Source: an uncultured Oscillospiraceae bacterium (lineage in GTDB: Bacteria > Bacillota > Clostridia > Oscillospirales > Oscillospiraceae). From it: 24,912 nucleotides of DNA. Shown here piece after piece: positions 15,051 through 22,301 of this stretch (positions are counted from its first letter, which is position 1; every line of letters begins with the position of its first letter). The stretch lies in NCBI GenBank assembly GCA_934597535.1, contig CAKTRT010000015.1, positions 1-24,912 on the forward strand, written 5' to 3'. The notes below the pieces were generated by a model. That model searched no databases. It saw only the letters and a list, made by a program, of their open reading frames with translations, and was not told where the DNA came from. The position numbers and the translations under genes are program-made.

Positions 15051-15821
15051 TTACACCAGATGCTTGCCCCCGTCGATGGGAATCACAGCGCCGTTCATAT
15101 AGCTGCTGCACCCGGACAGGAACACGATGAGTTCCGCAACCTGCGCAGGATTACCCATGATGATCTCGCGGCCGTTGATCTTAACGGTGTGGGAGTTTTC
15201 ATCGAGCTGCTGCGCACGGGACTTGAACGCCGAAGAATAATCGCCGCACGCCGAGGTCATGATGGTGGCAGGGCAGAGGGCAGTGCACTGAATGTAGGGA
15301 GAAAGCGTGACCGCCATCGTCTCCATCAGCTTCACCAGCCCGACCTTTGCAATGGAATGCGGGATATACTCCGGCCAGTTTTCGTAGTAGGAATCGCCGA
15401 TCATCGCCATGATGCGCCCGGATTTGTGCTTCATCATCAGCGGCACGGCGGCCTGCGTAAGGAAAAACGCGCCCTTGAGGATGATCTCGTGAGAGCTGTT
15501 CCAGACTTCTTCTGTCACAGTCTCAAGGGGACCTTCGTTAAAGTTGCTGGCGTTGTGGATCAGAATGTCCAGACGCCCGTATTCTTCATCGATTGCTTTG
15601 ACAAGCGCCTGTAGCTGCGGTACGGAGCGCATATTCGCCTCGCAAATCATACAGCGGCGGCCCATCGCCTCGATCTCTTTTTTTGTTTCCTCCGCTTCGG
15701 CAGGCGTTCCCCAATAGCTGATCGCAAGATCTGCACCGGCTTCCGCCAGCGCCATGGAGATCACTTTGCCCACACGGATCGCGCCGCCTGTGACAAGCGC
15801 GACTTTACCGTCTAATCTCAT
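15051..15821 (-). CDS. SDR family oxidoreductase with non-canonical catalytic residues
   Basis: The protein (256 aa) has a short-chain dehydrogenase/reductase fold. The cofactor motif is TGGAIRVGK (11-19), as in pteridine-reductase-like SDRs; an NAS motif is at 90-92 and the C-terminus is VIPIDGG. The usual Tyr-x-x-x-Lys is His155-Ser-Ile-Ala-Lys159, and the Ser expected 13 residues earlier is Gly142 (the nearest is Ser144). The protein may use the His, have changed chemistry, or have lost catalysis. It follows the other SDR gene by 18 bp and precedes the binding protein. The operon position implies oxidation, reduction or handling of the imported compound. Confidence 0.85.
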   Translation of the reverse strand: MRLDGKVALVTGGAIRVGKVISMALAEAGADLAISYWGTPAEAEETKKEIEAMGRRCMICEANMRSVPQLQALVKAIDEEYGRLDILIHNASNFNEGPLETVTEEVWNSSHEIILKGAFFLTQAAVPLMMKHKSGRIMAMIGDSYYENWPEYIPHSIAKVGLVKLMETMAVTLSPYIQCTALCPATIMTSACGDYSSAFKSRAQQLDENSHTVKINGREIIMGNPAQVAELIVFLSGCSSYMNGAVIPIDGGKHLV

Positions 15822-15839
15822 TTGTTCGTACGCTCCTTT

Positions 15840-16586
15840 TTATGGCATCGGCATGATCTCGCCGCCGGAGACATAGATCGTCTGTCCGGTCACGTTCTCC
15901 GCCATGGATGAGGAATAGAACGCGATCGCACCTGCGATATCTTCGGGCGAGGTGAACTTGCCGAGCGGACATTTACTGACCGCATCCTCGGAAAAACGCT
16001 CCTGCGCCTCGTCGCCCCTGCAGACGACCTTGCCCGGCGCGATCACGTTGACCGTGATGTGATCCTTGCCGACTTCGCCGGCAAGGGACTTGGAAAATGC
16101 GTTCATGCCCGCCTTCACTGCGCTGTAGGGCGCGCAGCCCTTGAAGAAGCGGTAAGCCAGTCCGCCGGAAATGTAGATGATCCGTCCGTACTGCTGCTGC
16201 TTCATCACCGGCAACACCGCCTTGCAGATGCAGAAGTAGGACTTCACGGCGTCCAGATGGCAGCCCCAGTCCTCCCAGGTCATGTCCGCAACCTCAGTGG
16301 GCGCGTAATCATCCCTGTGGACAAAATCGACCACCGTGTGGACTGCGCCGTAACGCTCCACCACCGCACGCACCAGCGCGCAGGTCTGATCTTCTTCGCG
16401 CACATCGGCCTGCAGCGCCATTGCGCTGCCGCCGCTGCGCTCGATATCTGCTACGATGCTTTCCGCCTTTGCGCGGCTATGGAAGTAATGCACCACAACC
16501 GTGTGCCCCATGCGGGACAGCGCACGGCAGGTGTCCGCGCCGACCTTACCGGTCGCGCCGAACACGATCGTGACCTGTTTTTCCAA
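15840..16586 (-). CDS. SDR family NAD(P)-dependent oxidoreductase
   Basis: The protein has 248 aa. The Rossmann cofactor motif is FGATGKVGAD (9-18). An Asp in the LQADV motif follows, with catalytic-type ISGG and Tyr-Ser-Ala-Val-Lys (APYSAVKAGM), and an IAPGKV segment as in FabG-like reductases. The end IYVSGGEIM is typical. It is 7 bp downstream of livF and so in the transporter operon. It probably interconverts an alcohol and a ketone of the imported substrate. Together with the next, atypical SDR it could form a pair (heteromer or consecutive steps). The exact substrate cannot be named. Confidence 0.87.
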   Translation of the reverse strand: MEKQVTIVFGATGKVGADTCRALSRMGHTVVVHYFHSRAKAESIVADIERSGGSAMALQADVREEDQTCALVRAVVERYGAVHTVVDFVHRDDYAPTEVADMTWEDWGCHLDAVKSYFCICKAVLPVMKQQQYGRIIYISGGLAYRFFKGCAPYSAVKAGMNAFSKSLAGEVGKDHITVNVIAPGKVVCRGDEAQERFSEDAVSKCPLGKFTSPEDIAGAIAFYSSSMAENVTGQTIYVSGGEIMPMP

Positions 16587-16592
16587 AGCGGG

Positions 16593-17300
16593 TCACACTC
16601 CCAGATAGATCCTGCGGACGTCGTCGTTTTCAGCCATTTCCTTGCCGCTACCGGTCAGCTCGATCTGGCCGCTGGCAAGCACGTAAGCACGGTCGGAAAC
16701 GTTGAGCGCCTTGTTCGCGTTCTGCTCGACCAGCAGGATCGCGGTGCCGTCCTTGCGGATCTCTTCGATGATGCGGTAAACTTCCTTGACCACGACCGGA
16801 GCAAGACCCAGAGACGGCTCGTCCATCAGCAGGATCTTCGGGCGCGACATCAGCGCACGCGCGATTGCCAGCATCTGCTGCTCGCCGCCGCTGAGGTAAC
16901 CGGCTCTCTGGTGCAGACGCTGACCCAGAATGGGGAAGCGCTGGCAGTACATATCAATGTCTTTCTTCACGCCGTCGGCGTCCTTGCGGGTATAGGAACC
17001 GGCCATGAGGTTATCATAAACGGTCAGGGAGGCAAAAATCTGGCGCCCTTCGGGGACGTGGGAGATGCCCATGCTCACGATCTTGTCGGGGTCAGTGCCG
17101 TTGATGGTCTTGCCATCGTAAACGATCTGGCCGGAGGTCGGCTTGAGCAGGCAGGAAATGCTCTTGAGGAGCGTGGACTTACCGGCGCCGTTGTGTCCAA
17201 TGATGGAGACGATCTCGCCTTCATTGACGTTGATGGACACGTCGTGCAGCGCCTCGATGGGGCCATAAAACACCCACAGATTTTCAACAGAAAGCAACAT
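16593..17300 (-). CDS. livF: Branched-chain amino acid-type ABC transporter ATPase LivF
   Basis: This is an ATP-binding subunit (235 aa) with Walker A GHNGAGKS (35-42), signature LSGGEQQ (136-142) and Walker B LLMDEP (157-162). The GMSHVPEGRQIF-type segment (ISHVPEGRQIFASLTVYDNL) and the short C-terminus are diagnostic for LivF rather than LivG. It starts 3 bp after the livG stop and works as a heterodimer with LivG on the cytoplasmic face. Confidence 0.95.
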   Translation of the reverse strand: MLLSVENLWVFYGPIEALHDVSINVNEGEIVSIIGHNGAGKSTLLKSISCLLKPTSGQIVYDGKTINGTDPDKIVSMGISHVPEGRQIFASLTVYDNLMAGSYTRKDADGVKKDIDMYCQRFPILGQRLHQRAGYLSGGEQQMLAIARALMSRPKILLMDEPSLGLAPVVVKEVYRIIEEIRKDGTAILLVEQNANKALNVSDRAYVLASGQIELTGSGKEMAENDDVRRIYLGV

Positions 17301-17303
17301 AAT

Positions 17304-18071
17304 TTAACCCTCCCCGAGATAAGCCTTGATAACCGCCTGATTCGACTGGATCTCCGCGGGAACGCCCAGTGCGAGCTTGCGTCCGGCGTCCATGACCAGC
17401 ACGCGGTCGGAAAGTTTCATCATCAGCTTCATGTTGTGCTCGATCAGGATGATCGAGATCTGGTTGTCCGTCTGGATTTGCTTGACAAGCATCATCAGCT
17501 CTTCAGACTCAACGCCGTGCAGACCGGCGGTCGGCTCGTCGAGCATCAGCAGCTTCGGATCCATGACCAGCGCACGTGCCAGCTCAAGGCGCTTCTGTGC
17601 GCCGTAAGGCAGAGCACCGGCGAAGTCCTCGGTGTTCTTTTCAAGGCCGACCATGGCAAGCGCCTTGGACGCCTTTTCTCTCGCCTCGGCTTCAACGGCC
17701 TTGTAGTGCTTGCCGTGGAACATTACGTCGAATGCGTTGGTCTTCATCGACAGGTGCTGGCCGACCAGCACGTTATCCATGACCGTCAGCGCCTTGAAGA
17801 TGCGCAGGTTCTGGAACGTACGGGCGATGCCCAGTCCCGTCATATTCTCCAGCTTTTTGCCGGTGATGTCCTGACCCTGGAAGAAGACCTTGCCTTCCGT
17901 GGGGGTATAGATACCGGTGAGGACATTCACGAGCGTGGTCTTGCCGGAACCGTTCGGTCCGATCACGCCGAGGATCTCGTTTTTGTCAACGTAGACAGAG
18001 ATATCATCCACTGCGTGAACACCGCCAAAATACATTTTGATATTTTGGGTTTCCAATACGTGTTCGCTCAT
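17304..18071 (-). CDS. livG: Branched-chain amino acid-type ABC transporter ATPase LivG
   Basis: This is an ATP-binding subunit (255 aa) with Walker A GPNGSGKT (38-45), the variant signature LPYGAQKR (154-161) typical of LivG, and Walker B LLMLDEP (174-180). IARTFQNLRIF marks the LivG branch. Its start overlaps the livM stop by one base (TAATG), so the two are translationally coupled. It pairs with LivF. Confidence 0.95.
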   Translation of the reverse strand: MSEHVLETQNIKMYFGGVHAVDDISVYVDKNEILGVIGPNGSGKTTLVNVLTGIYTPTEGKVFFQGQDITGKKLENMTGLGIARTFQNLRIFKALTVMDNVLVGQHLSMKTNAFDVMFHGKHYKAVEAEAREKASKALAMVGLEKNTEDFAGALPYGAQKRLELARALVMDPKLLMLDEPTAGLHGVESEELMMLVKQIQTDNQISIILIEHNMKLMMKLSDRVLVMDAGRKLALGVPAEIQSNQAVIKAYLGEG

Positions 18072-19102
18072 TATACCTCTCCTTTATTCACTGCCGCCTG
18101 CTGCTTCTTCATCTTGCGCTCAATACGCTTCTGCTTGATCTTCTCCTGAATGCCCGTATCGCAGGCAAACGCACGGGAACCAAGAATGCCCTGCGGGCGG
18201 AAGAGCATGAACGCGATCATGATGATGCCGCCAACGCCCACGCGGTAGACCGCCAGCGGACGGATGATCTCGGGCATGACCACGAAGAAGACCGCGCCGA
18301 TGATGGAGCCGGGCATGCTGCCAAGGCCGCCGATGATGCACATCTGCATGATCGTCAGGGAGGTGTCGTAAACGAAGTTGTTCGGGGAGATGTAGCCGAT
18401 ATAGGAGGCATACAGCGCGCCCGCAAAGCCTGCCAGCGTCGTACCGATCACGAACGCGAGGATCTTGTACATATCGGTCTTCACGCCGACGGAGCGTGCG
18501 CCGATGGAGTCGTCGCGGGTCGCCTGGATCGCGCGGCCGACCTTGCTGTTGACGATGTTGTTCATCAGGATGTAGAACAGCACCGTAACGACCAGCATCA
18601 GGAAGTAATTGGAGGTCGCACTCTTGAACGTATAGCCGAACAGCTTGATCGGCGGAATGGCCGTCAGACCCATCGGGCCGCGGGTAACAGACATCCAGTT
18701 ACGCGCCACAGCGAGGAAGATATAGGAGAACGCCGTGGTGATGAGGGACAGGAAGTCCGTTTCCAGACGCAGGCAGGGGATCGAGCAGAGGAAGCCGCAA
18801 AGGCCGGCGCCGATACCTGCGAGGATGAAGCAGAGGAAAAACGACATGCCATAGTTCAGCTGCAGCACTGCCGCAACATAGGCGCCGACGCCATAGAACG
18901 CCGCCTGGCCCATATTCAGCATGCCAGCGTGGCCGCTGATGAGCATGTTGCCCATCGACAGCAGGCAGTAGACAAAAATCGTCGTCAGGATGCGCTTCTG
19001 GAGGTTCGTCGTAACAAAAGGCGCCGCAATGAGGCAGACGAACAGCAGCGCAAGCCAGATTTTCTTATATTTCGTGTCAAATATTTTTTTGATCCGTTCC
19101 AT
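18071..19102 (-). CDS. livM: Branched-chain amino acid-type ABC permease LivM
   Basis: This is an integral membrane permease (343 aa from ATG at 19102). The start is chosen for the GGAGAAGG site in the end of livH; the frame runs 20 codons further up but inside livH. About nine hydrophobic segments are visible. Family motifs are GHAGMLNMGQAAFYGVGAY and GGLGSMPGSIIGAVF, and the basic tail has many Lys/Arg. It forms the membrane channel with LivH. Confidence 0.92.
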   Translation of the reverse strand: MERIKKIFDTKYKKIWLALLFVCLIAAPFVTTNLQKRILTTIFVYCLLSMGNMLISGHAGMLNMGQAAFYGVGAYVAAVLQLNYGMSFFLCFILAGIGAGLCGFLCSIPCLRLETDFLSLITTAFSYIFLAVARNWMSVTRGPMGLTAIPPIKLFGYTFKSATSNYFLMLVVTVLFYILMNNIVNSKVGRAIQATRDDSIGARSVGVKTDMYKILAFVIGTTLAGFAGALYASYIGYISPNNFVYDTSLTIMQMCIIGGLGSMPGSIIGAVFFVVMPEIIRPLAVYRVGVGGIIMIAFMLFRPQGILGSRAFACDTGIQEKIKQKRIERKMKKQQAAVNKGEV

Positions 19103-19103
19103 G

Positions 19104-19991
19104 TTACACCTTCTCCACTTTCTTCTTACCCAGCAAACCGTTCGGGCGGAACACCAGAACAAGAACGATCACGATATAGCCCAGAGCTTCCTTGGAAGCA
19201 GAGCTGATGTAGGCACCTGCGAACGTTTCGGCAACGCCGAGCAGGATACCGCCGAGGAATGCGCCGTAGAAGTTACCGACGCCGCCCAGCATGGCAGCTG
19301 CCCAGGCCTTAACCGTGCCCCAGATACCCATATCAATACTGATAACGCCATAATAGCCGGAATATACGATGCCGCCGATGACGCCGAAGAAGCCGCCAAG
19401 ACCATAAACCAGCGGGATGATCTTGTTCAGCGGAATGCCCATCAGCTGCGCCGCTTCCATATTTTCAACGATGCACTGCGTTGCGCGGCCGAACTTGGTG
19501 TGCTTCATGACCCAGGAAAGGCCAAGCACCAGAGCGGTCGCAAAGGCCAGCACGACAATATTCTTCTGGAAAAGCTTGAATCCACCCACATCGAAGCTGC
19601 CGGCGGGGAGGAACTGCGGGAACGCGATAGGCTCCGGACCCCAGATGACCTGCGCGATGGTACGCAGCACAAGCGCTGCGCCAAGAGCACTGATCATCGG
19701 CACGATGCGGTTTGCATAACGAACGGGACGGTACACTGTGCGCTCAATGGTCATACCGATCAAGGCAGTCAGCAGACCGGCGGCCAGAATGGCCAGCGGG
19801 AGCGGGAGCGCCATGTTAATGAAAGAAAACGCAATAAAGGTACCAAAAACATACAGGTCGCCGTGTGCGAAGTTAACCTGATACAGCAAGCTGTAAACCA
19901 TGCTGTAACCGACGGCGATCATCGAATACATGGAGCCGAGCGAAATGCCGTTACTGGTTGTTTGTAAAAAGTAATTTAACTCTGTATTCAT
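19104..19991 (-). CDS. livH: Branched-chain amino acid-type ABC permease LivH
   Basis: This is an integral membrane permease (295 aa from ATG at 19991). The start is supported by the GTAGGAG site; 29 further upstream codons in frame are leader sequence. Motifs include YQVNFAHGDLYVFG near TM2 and GGVGNFYGAFLGGILLGVAE near the C-terminus. It is the first gene of the liv operon, after a leader of about 230 nt. LivHMGF with a separate lipoprotein is a complete importer. Confidence 0.93.
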   Translation of the reverse strand: MNTELNYFLQTTSNGISLGSMYSMIAVGYSMVYSLLYQVNFAHGDLYVFGTFIAFSFINMALPLPLAILAAGLLTALIGMTIERTVYRPVRYANRIVPMISALGAALVLRTIAQVIWGPEPIAFPQFLPAGSFDVGGFKLFQKNIVVLAFATALVLGLSWVMKHTKFGRATQCIVENMEAAQLMGIPLNKIIPLVYGLGGFFGVIGGIVYSGYYGVISIDMGIWGTVKAWAAAMLGGVGNFYGAFLGGILLGVAETFAGAYISSASKEALGYIVIVLVLVFRPNGLLGKKKVEKV

Positions 19992-20224
19992 TTTATCTCC
20001 TACATTCTGAAAGATGGTGATTTCTCTTTCGGGAGCGTGCGGTCCTTTTCTGCCGCGCAGCAGAAGCGCCGGCTGCAACGTCCTTTACTCAGAAGCTGAT
20101 CAGCGTGTATTCCTCACTCCCTTTTCTTGAAGAATTGCAGAACAGCATCCAGTCGTGCATTGTCGCCCGGAAGATGCGCCGCAGATTTGGTTTAGGTATA
20201 GGTTATATATATATCTTATTCTGT
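19992..20224 (-). promoter_or_regulatory. Long 5' leader of livH
   Basis: About 230 bp lie between the predicted transcription start and livH. They include the shared operator near the start and a small hairpin (TTCTGC with GCAGAA, about 20050-20067). I see no recognisable riboswitch or leader peptide. Nothing else gene-like is evident here. Confidence 0.4.
20196..20216 (+). promoter_or_regulatory. Candidate GntR operator at the liv operon
   Basis: These 21 bp (beginning GTATAGGTTATATATA on the plus strand) are identical to the site at 12587-12607, 7.6 kb away. They lie about 15 bp downstream of the -10 of the liv promoter, so a bound regulator could block early elongation. Confidence 0.65.
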
Positions 20225-20230
20225 TTATTA

Positions 20231-20259
20231 AGTATATATGAACATGAATAAGATTGCAA
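20231..20259 (-). promoter_or_regulatory. Candidate promoter of the liv operon
   Basis: The -35 is TTGCAA (20254-20259, four of six), the spacer 17 bp and the -10 TATACT (20231-20236, five of six). Start is expected near 20224. The same TTGCAA -35 occurs at gntR. The 280 bp to the right (20260-20538) show no gene, only an AT-rich stretch with a small dyad (TTATACTT with AAGTATAA, about 20391-20410). Confidence 0.6.
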
Positions 20260-20538
20260 TTAGGCAATTCACCCTTTTTTCTGTCGCATTCTTGTATAAG
20301 TTGCCAAACTTTTATAAACAGAAGATTTTGCTTTACAAAATTAGGATCGAATACGTCGAAAACAGGCGTTTTCCCTTGTATTGTTATACTTTTTTAAGTA
20401 TAATGTGGCACTTATAGATGCCGATGTTCTTCTCTGGCGCATTCATCATATTTATAATAGGAATAACGATTCTTTTCTCCCGCGCCGCATTTTCCGCGCG
20501 GTTTTCCTGCCGCCTGAAAGCAGGGTTTCCTGCGTCAA

Positions 20539-20576
20539 AAAGGAGCGGACTTCCCAATAGGGAAGTCCGCTCCTTT
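20539..20576 (-). terminator. Intrinsic terminator after the tex remnant
   Basis: A perfect 17-bp stem (539-555 with 560-576 of this kilobase, half AAAGGAGCGGACTTCCC) with loop AATA lies 14 bp after the tex stop. On the minus strand it ends in T5. It isolates the liv promoter region from tex transcription. Confidence 0.85.
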
Positions 20577-20590
20577 CTTTGCTGCAATGT

Positions 20591-21260
20591 TCAGTTCGCC
20601 TGCTTCATGCTCAGGCTGATGCGCTTTTTCTTCTCGTCCGCCTCCAGCACGACGACCTTGACCATATCGCCGACAGACTCGACCTCAGACGGGTGCCGGA
20701 TAAACCTGTCCGCCACCTGCGAGATATGAACAAGTCCGTCCTGATGCACGCCGATATCGACGAACACGCCGAAGTCGATGACGTTGCGTACCGTGCCGGT
20801 CAGCGTCATGCCGGGCTTCAGATCCTTCATTTCCAGCACGTCCGTGCGCAGGATGGGCTTTGGCAGCTCGTCGCGCACGTCCCGGCCGGGCTTCAGCAGC
20901 TCTGCCACGATATCGCGCAGCGCGGGAACGCCCACACCGATCTCAGCTGCCGCCTTTTCCTCGCCGCAGGACCTGACTCACGCGGGAAGATCGGCAAGCT
21001 TTCCGTCCTTCACGTCGGCAAGCGTGTGGCTGGTCAGGCTGAGCAGCGCTTTCGCGGCGTCGTAGCTTTCGGGATGAACGGCGGTATTGTCGAGCACACT
21101 TTTGCTCTCCGGCACGCGCAGGAAGCCCGCGCACTGCTGGAACGCCTTGGGACCGAGCTTCGGCACTTTTTTGATCTGCGCACGCGAGGTAAACGCGCCG
21201 TTTTCCTCACGGTAGGCAACGACATTTTTCGCCGTCGCAGCGTTTAATCCCGCTTTCTTT
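20591..21260 (-). pseudogene. tex: 3' remnant of tex (S1 RNA-binding transcription accessory protein), with in-frame stop
   Basis: Only the C-terminal third of Tex is present. A helix-hairpin-helix region (about 21250-20980: AGLNAATAKNVVAYREENG, VPKLGPKAFQQCAGFLRVP, LDNTAVHPESY) is followed by the S1 domain (about 20880-20600: LKPGMTLTGTVRNVIDFGVF and VDIGVHQDGLVHISQV). The two halves are in the same frame but separated by one TGA (DLPA-stop-VRS, at 20975-20977), probably from an Arg CGA codon. The 5' two thirds (YqgF-like core and N-terminal domain) are absent, and upstream sequence beyond about 21255 is unrelated. Reading the S1 part as a separate 114-aa protein is possible, but no convincing ribosome site precedes it. 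Confidence 0.85.
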
Positions 21261-21582
21261 TTCGTCCTCGAAAAAGCCGCGAAAGGCGTAGGAAATGCAG
21301 TCATATCAACGCTTCCAACGCATCGGTCATACGAACTTCAACACCTCCGGCACAATTGCCCCACGTTTGCTTTCGCGAGTGAAAGTGGGTACACACCTCG
21401 GCTCTCTGAGAAAAATCGCACACAGCGGCTCACAGGGCGAAACAGGGGCGTTTCGGATGGGGCCGCAATCACTACCCTCGACACGTACTGCACGTTCACG
21501 AACATCCCCGGGCTGGGTATTAGAACGGTGTACTTTGCCGCTTTTGGGTCTTGGTTGGATGTACTCTCGAAGAACGCAGAAA

Positions 21583-21628
21583 GCCTTCGGGACAGCGATG
21601 CGCTTATGCACGTCGCTGTCCCGAAGGC
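21583..21628. repeat. 16-bp perfect inverted repeat with 14-nt spacer
   Basis: The arms GCCTTCGGGACAGCGA (21583-21598) and its complement (21613-21628) can form a long hairpin. There is no T-run directly after it. It lies in the centre of the unexplained stretch. Confidence 0.8.
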
Positions 21629-21776
21629 GTCGCGGCCCTGCTGGGCTGCGTGATCTTTTTGCTTTTGTCGAAATGGTAGATTTGTACATCCGGCGCTCAT
21701 GGTTTTCTGCGTGTGCGAGACGAGGGGTGGTATCACCACTCTTGGTGTGCTCTGCGTGTTGCTGAAACGCTGGACG

Positions 21777-21794
21777 GCCGCTTGTCAAAGCGGC
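21777..21794. repeat. Short GC-rich hairpin
   Basis: GCCGCTT-GTCA-AAGCGGC is a 7-bp perfect stem near the right side of the unexplained stretch. It could be a weak terminator or an element end. Confidence 0.5.
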
Positions 21795-21853
21795 TCATTT
21801 GCCATTTTCCGAGGTCAGGTGGTTATCATTGATTCCAGCGGCGTAAAATGTGC

Positions 21854-21912
21854 TTGACAGGAACAGTCTACTTATGATAGACTTCAAGTATCAAAAATCT
21901 ATCATAAATAGA
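21854..21912 (+). promoter_or_regulatory. Promoter and paired operator boxes of the BlaI/BlaR-like operon
   Basis: The -35 is TTGACA (21854-21859), the spacer 18 bp and the candidate -10 TAGACT (21878-21883). Two 15-bp boxes in inverted orientation (TCTACTTATGATAGA at 21867-21881 and TCTATCATAAATAGA at 21898-21912) match at 14 of 15 positions when one is reverse-complemented. Each is itself a TCTA/TAGA dyad. The first overlaps the promoter and the second covers the start region, which fits self-repression by the BlaI-type dimer encoded next. Confidence 0.75.
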
Positions 21913-21934
21913 CCAACAAAGAAAGGAGGCACAC

Positions 21935-22297
21935 ATGGACGGTTACAAACTGGGCGTTGTTGAGACGCGTTTTGCAGAACTCATCTGGCAGCATGAGCCG
22001 CTGACCTCCGGCGAGCTGGTGAAACTATGCGAACAGGAGCTGCAATGGAAAAAATCCACGACCTACACAGTTTTGAAAAAACTCTGCGAACACGGTATCT
22101 TTCAGAACGAAAACGGCACGGTAACTTCCCTTCTCTCACAGGAGGGCTATAACGCCGTACAGAGTGAGAAATTTGTGGAGGACACCTTCGACGGTTCCCT
22201 TCCCGCATTTCTTGCCGCCTTTACCACACGGAAATCTCTTTCGGAGAAGGACATTGCGGAAATTCAGCGCATGATCGACCGCTGCGGAAAGGAGTGA
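21935..22297 (+). CDS. BlaI/MecI family transcriptional repressor
   Basis: The protein has 120 aa. The N-terminal winged helix-turn-helix (about 5-75: ETRFAELIWQHEPLTSGELVKL, WKKSTTYTVLKKLCEHGIF, VTSLLSQEGY) is followed by a helical dimerisation part (80-120), standard length for BlaI/MecI. Such repressors bind dyads in their own promoter and are cleaved after the partner BlaR1/MecR1 protease is activated. AAAGGAGG lies 7 bp before the ATG at 21935. The stop is 4 bp before the M56 gene start, so the two are coupled. The operon is not necessarily for beta-lactam resistance, since no beta-lactamase or penicillin-binding sensor domain is seen in the window. Confidence 0.92.
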   Translation: MDGYKLGVVETRFAELIWQHEPLTSGELVKLCEQELQWKKSTTYTVLKKLCEHGIFQNENGTVTSLLSQEGYNAVQSEKFVEDTFDGSLPAFLAAFTTRKSLSEKDIAEIQRMIDRCGKE

Positions 22298-22301
22298 GCC
22301 A

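Larger units (their letters stand above)
21305..21850. other. Gene-poor, palindrome-rich stretch of unknown nature
   Basis: About 550 bp lie between the tex breakpoint and the blaI-type promoter. Several frames on both strands are open for 130-160 codons, yet none has a convincing start, ribosome site or recognisable domain. One plus-strand frame (TYCTFTNIPGLGIRTVYFAA, about 21487-21546, ending TGA near 21650) looks the most protein-like. Strong inverted repeats sit at 21583-21628 and 21777-21794. It may be an inserted repetitive element that removed the 5' part of tex, or a decayed gene. I cannot assign it. Confidence 0.35.

Noticed and set aside
16059..18149. Roughly 700-codon plus-strand frame opposite SDR, livF and livG
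   Set aside because: The opposite strand carries clear Walker motifs and SDR motifs. The plus frame has low-complexity His/Arg/Leu content, no ribosome site and spans several real genes.
12587..20216. The shared AT-rich 21-mer as target-site or transposon repeats bounding a mobile unit
   Set aside because: Both copies sit at predicted promoters in relation to start sites, and one lies inside the gene cluster rather than at its edge, so an operator is the simpler explanation.
20976..20978. TGA in the tex remnant as a recoded (Trp or Sec) codon
   Set aside because: Other genes in the window use TGG for Trp and TGA as a normal stop (for example excisionase and dhaL). The gene is already truncated at its 5' end, and there is no sign of a SECIS-like element.
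21305..21850. A tRNA, tmRNA or RNase P RNA in the palindrome-rich stretch
   Set aside because: I could not find a tRNA cloverleaf with a TTCRA arm, a CCA end or the conserved cores of those RNAs.
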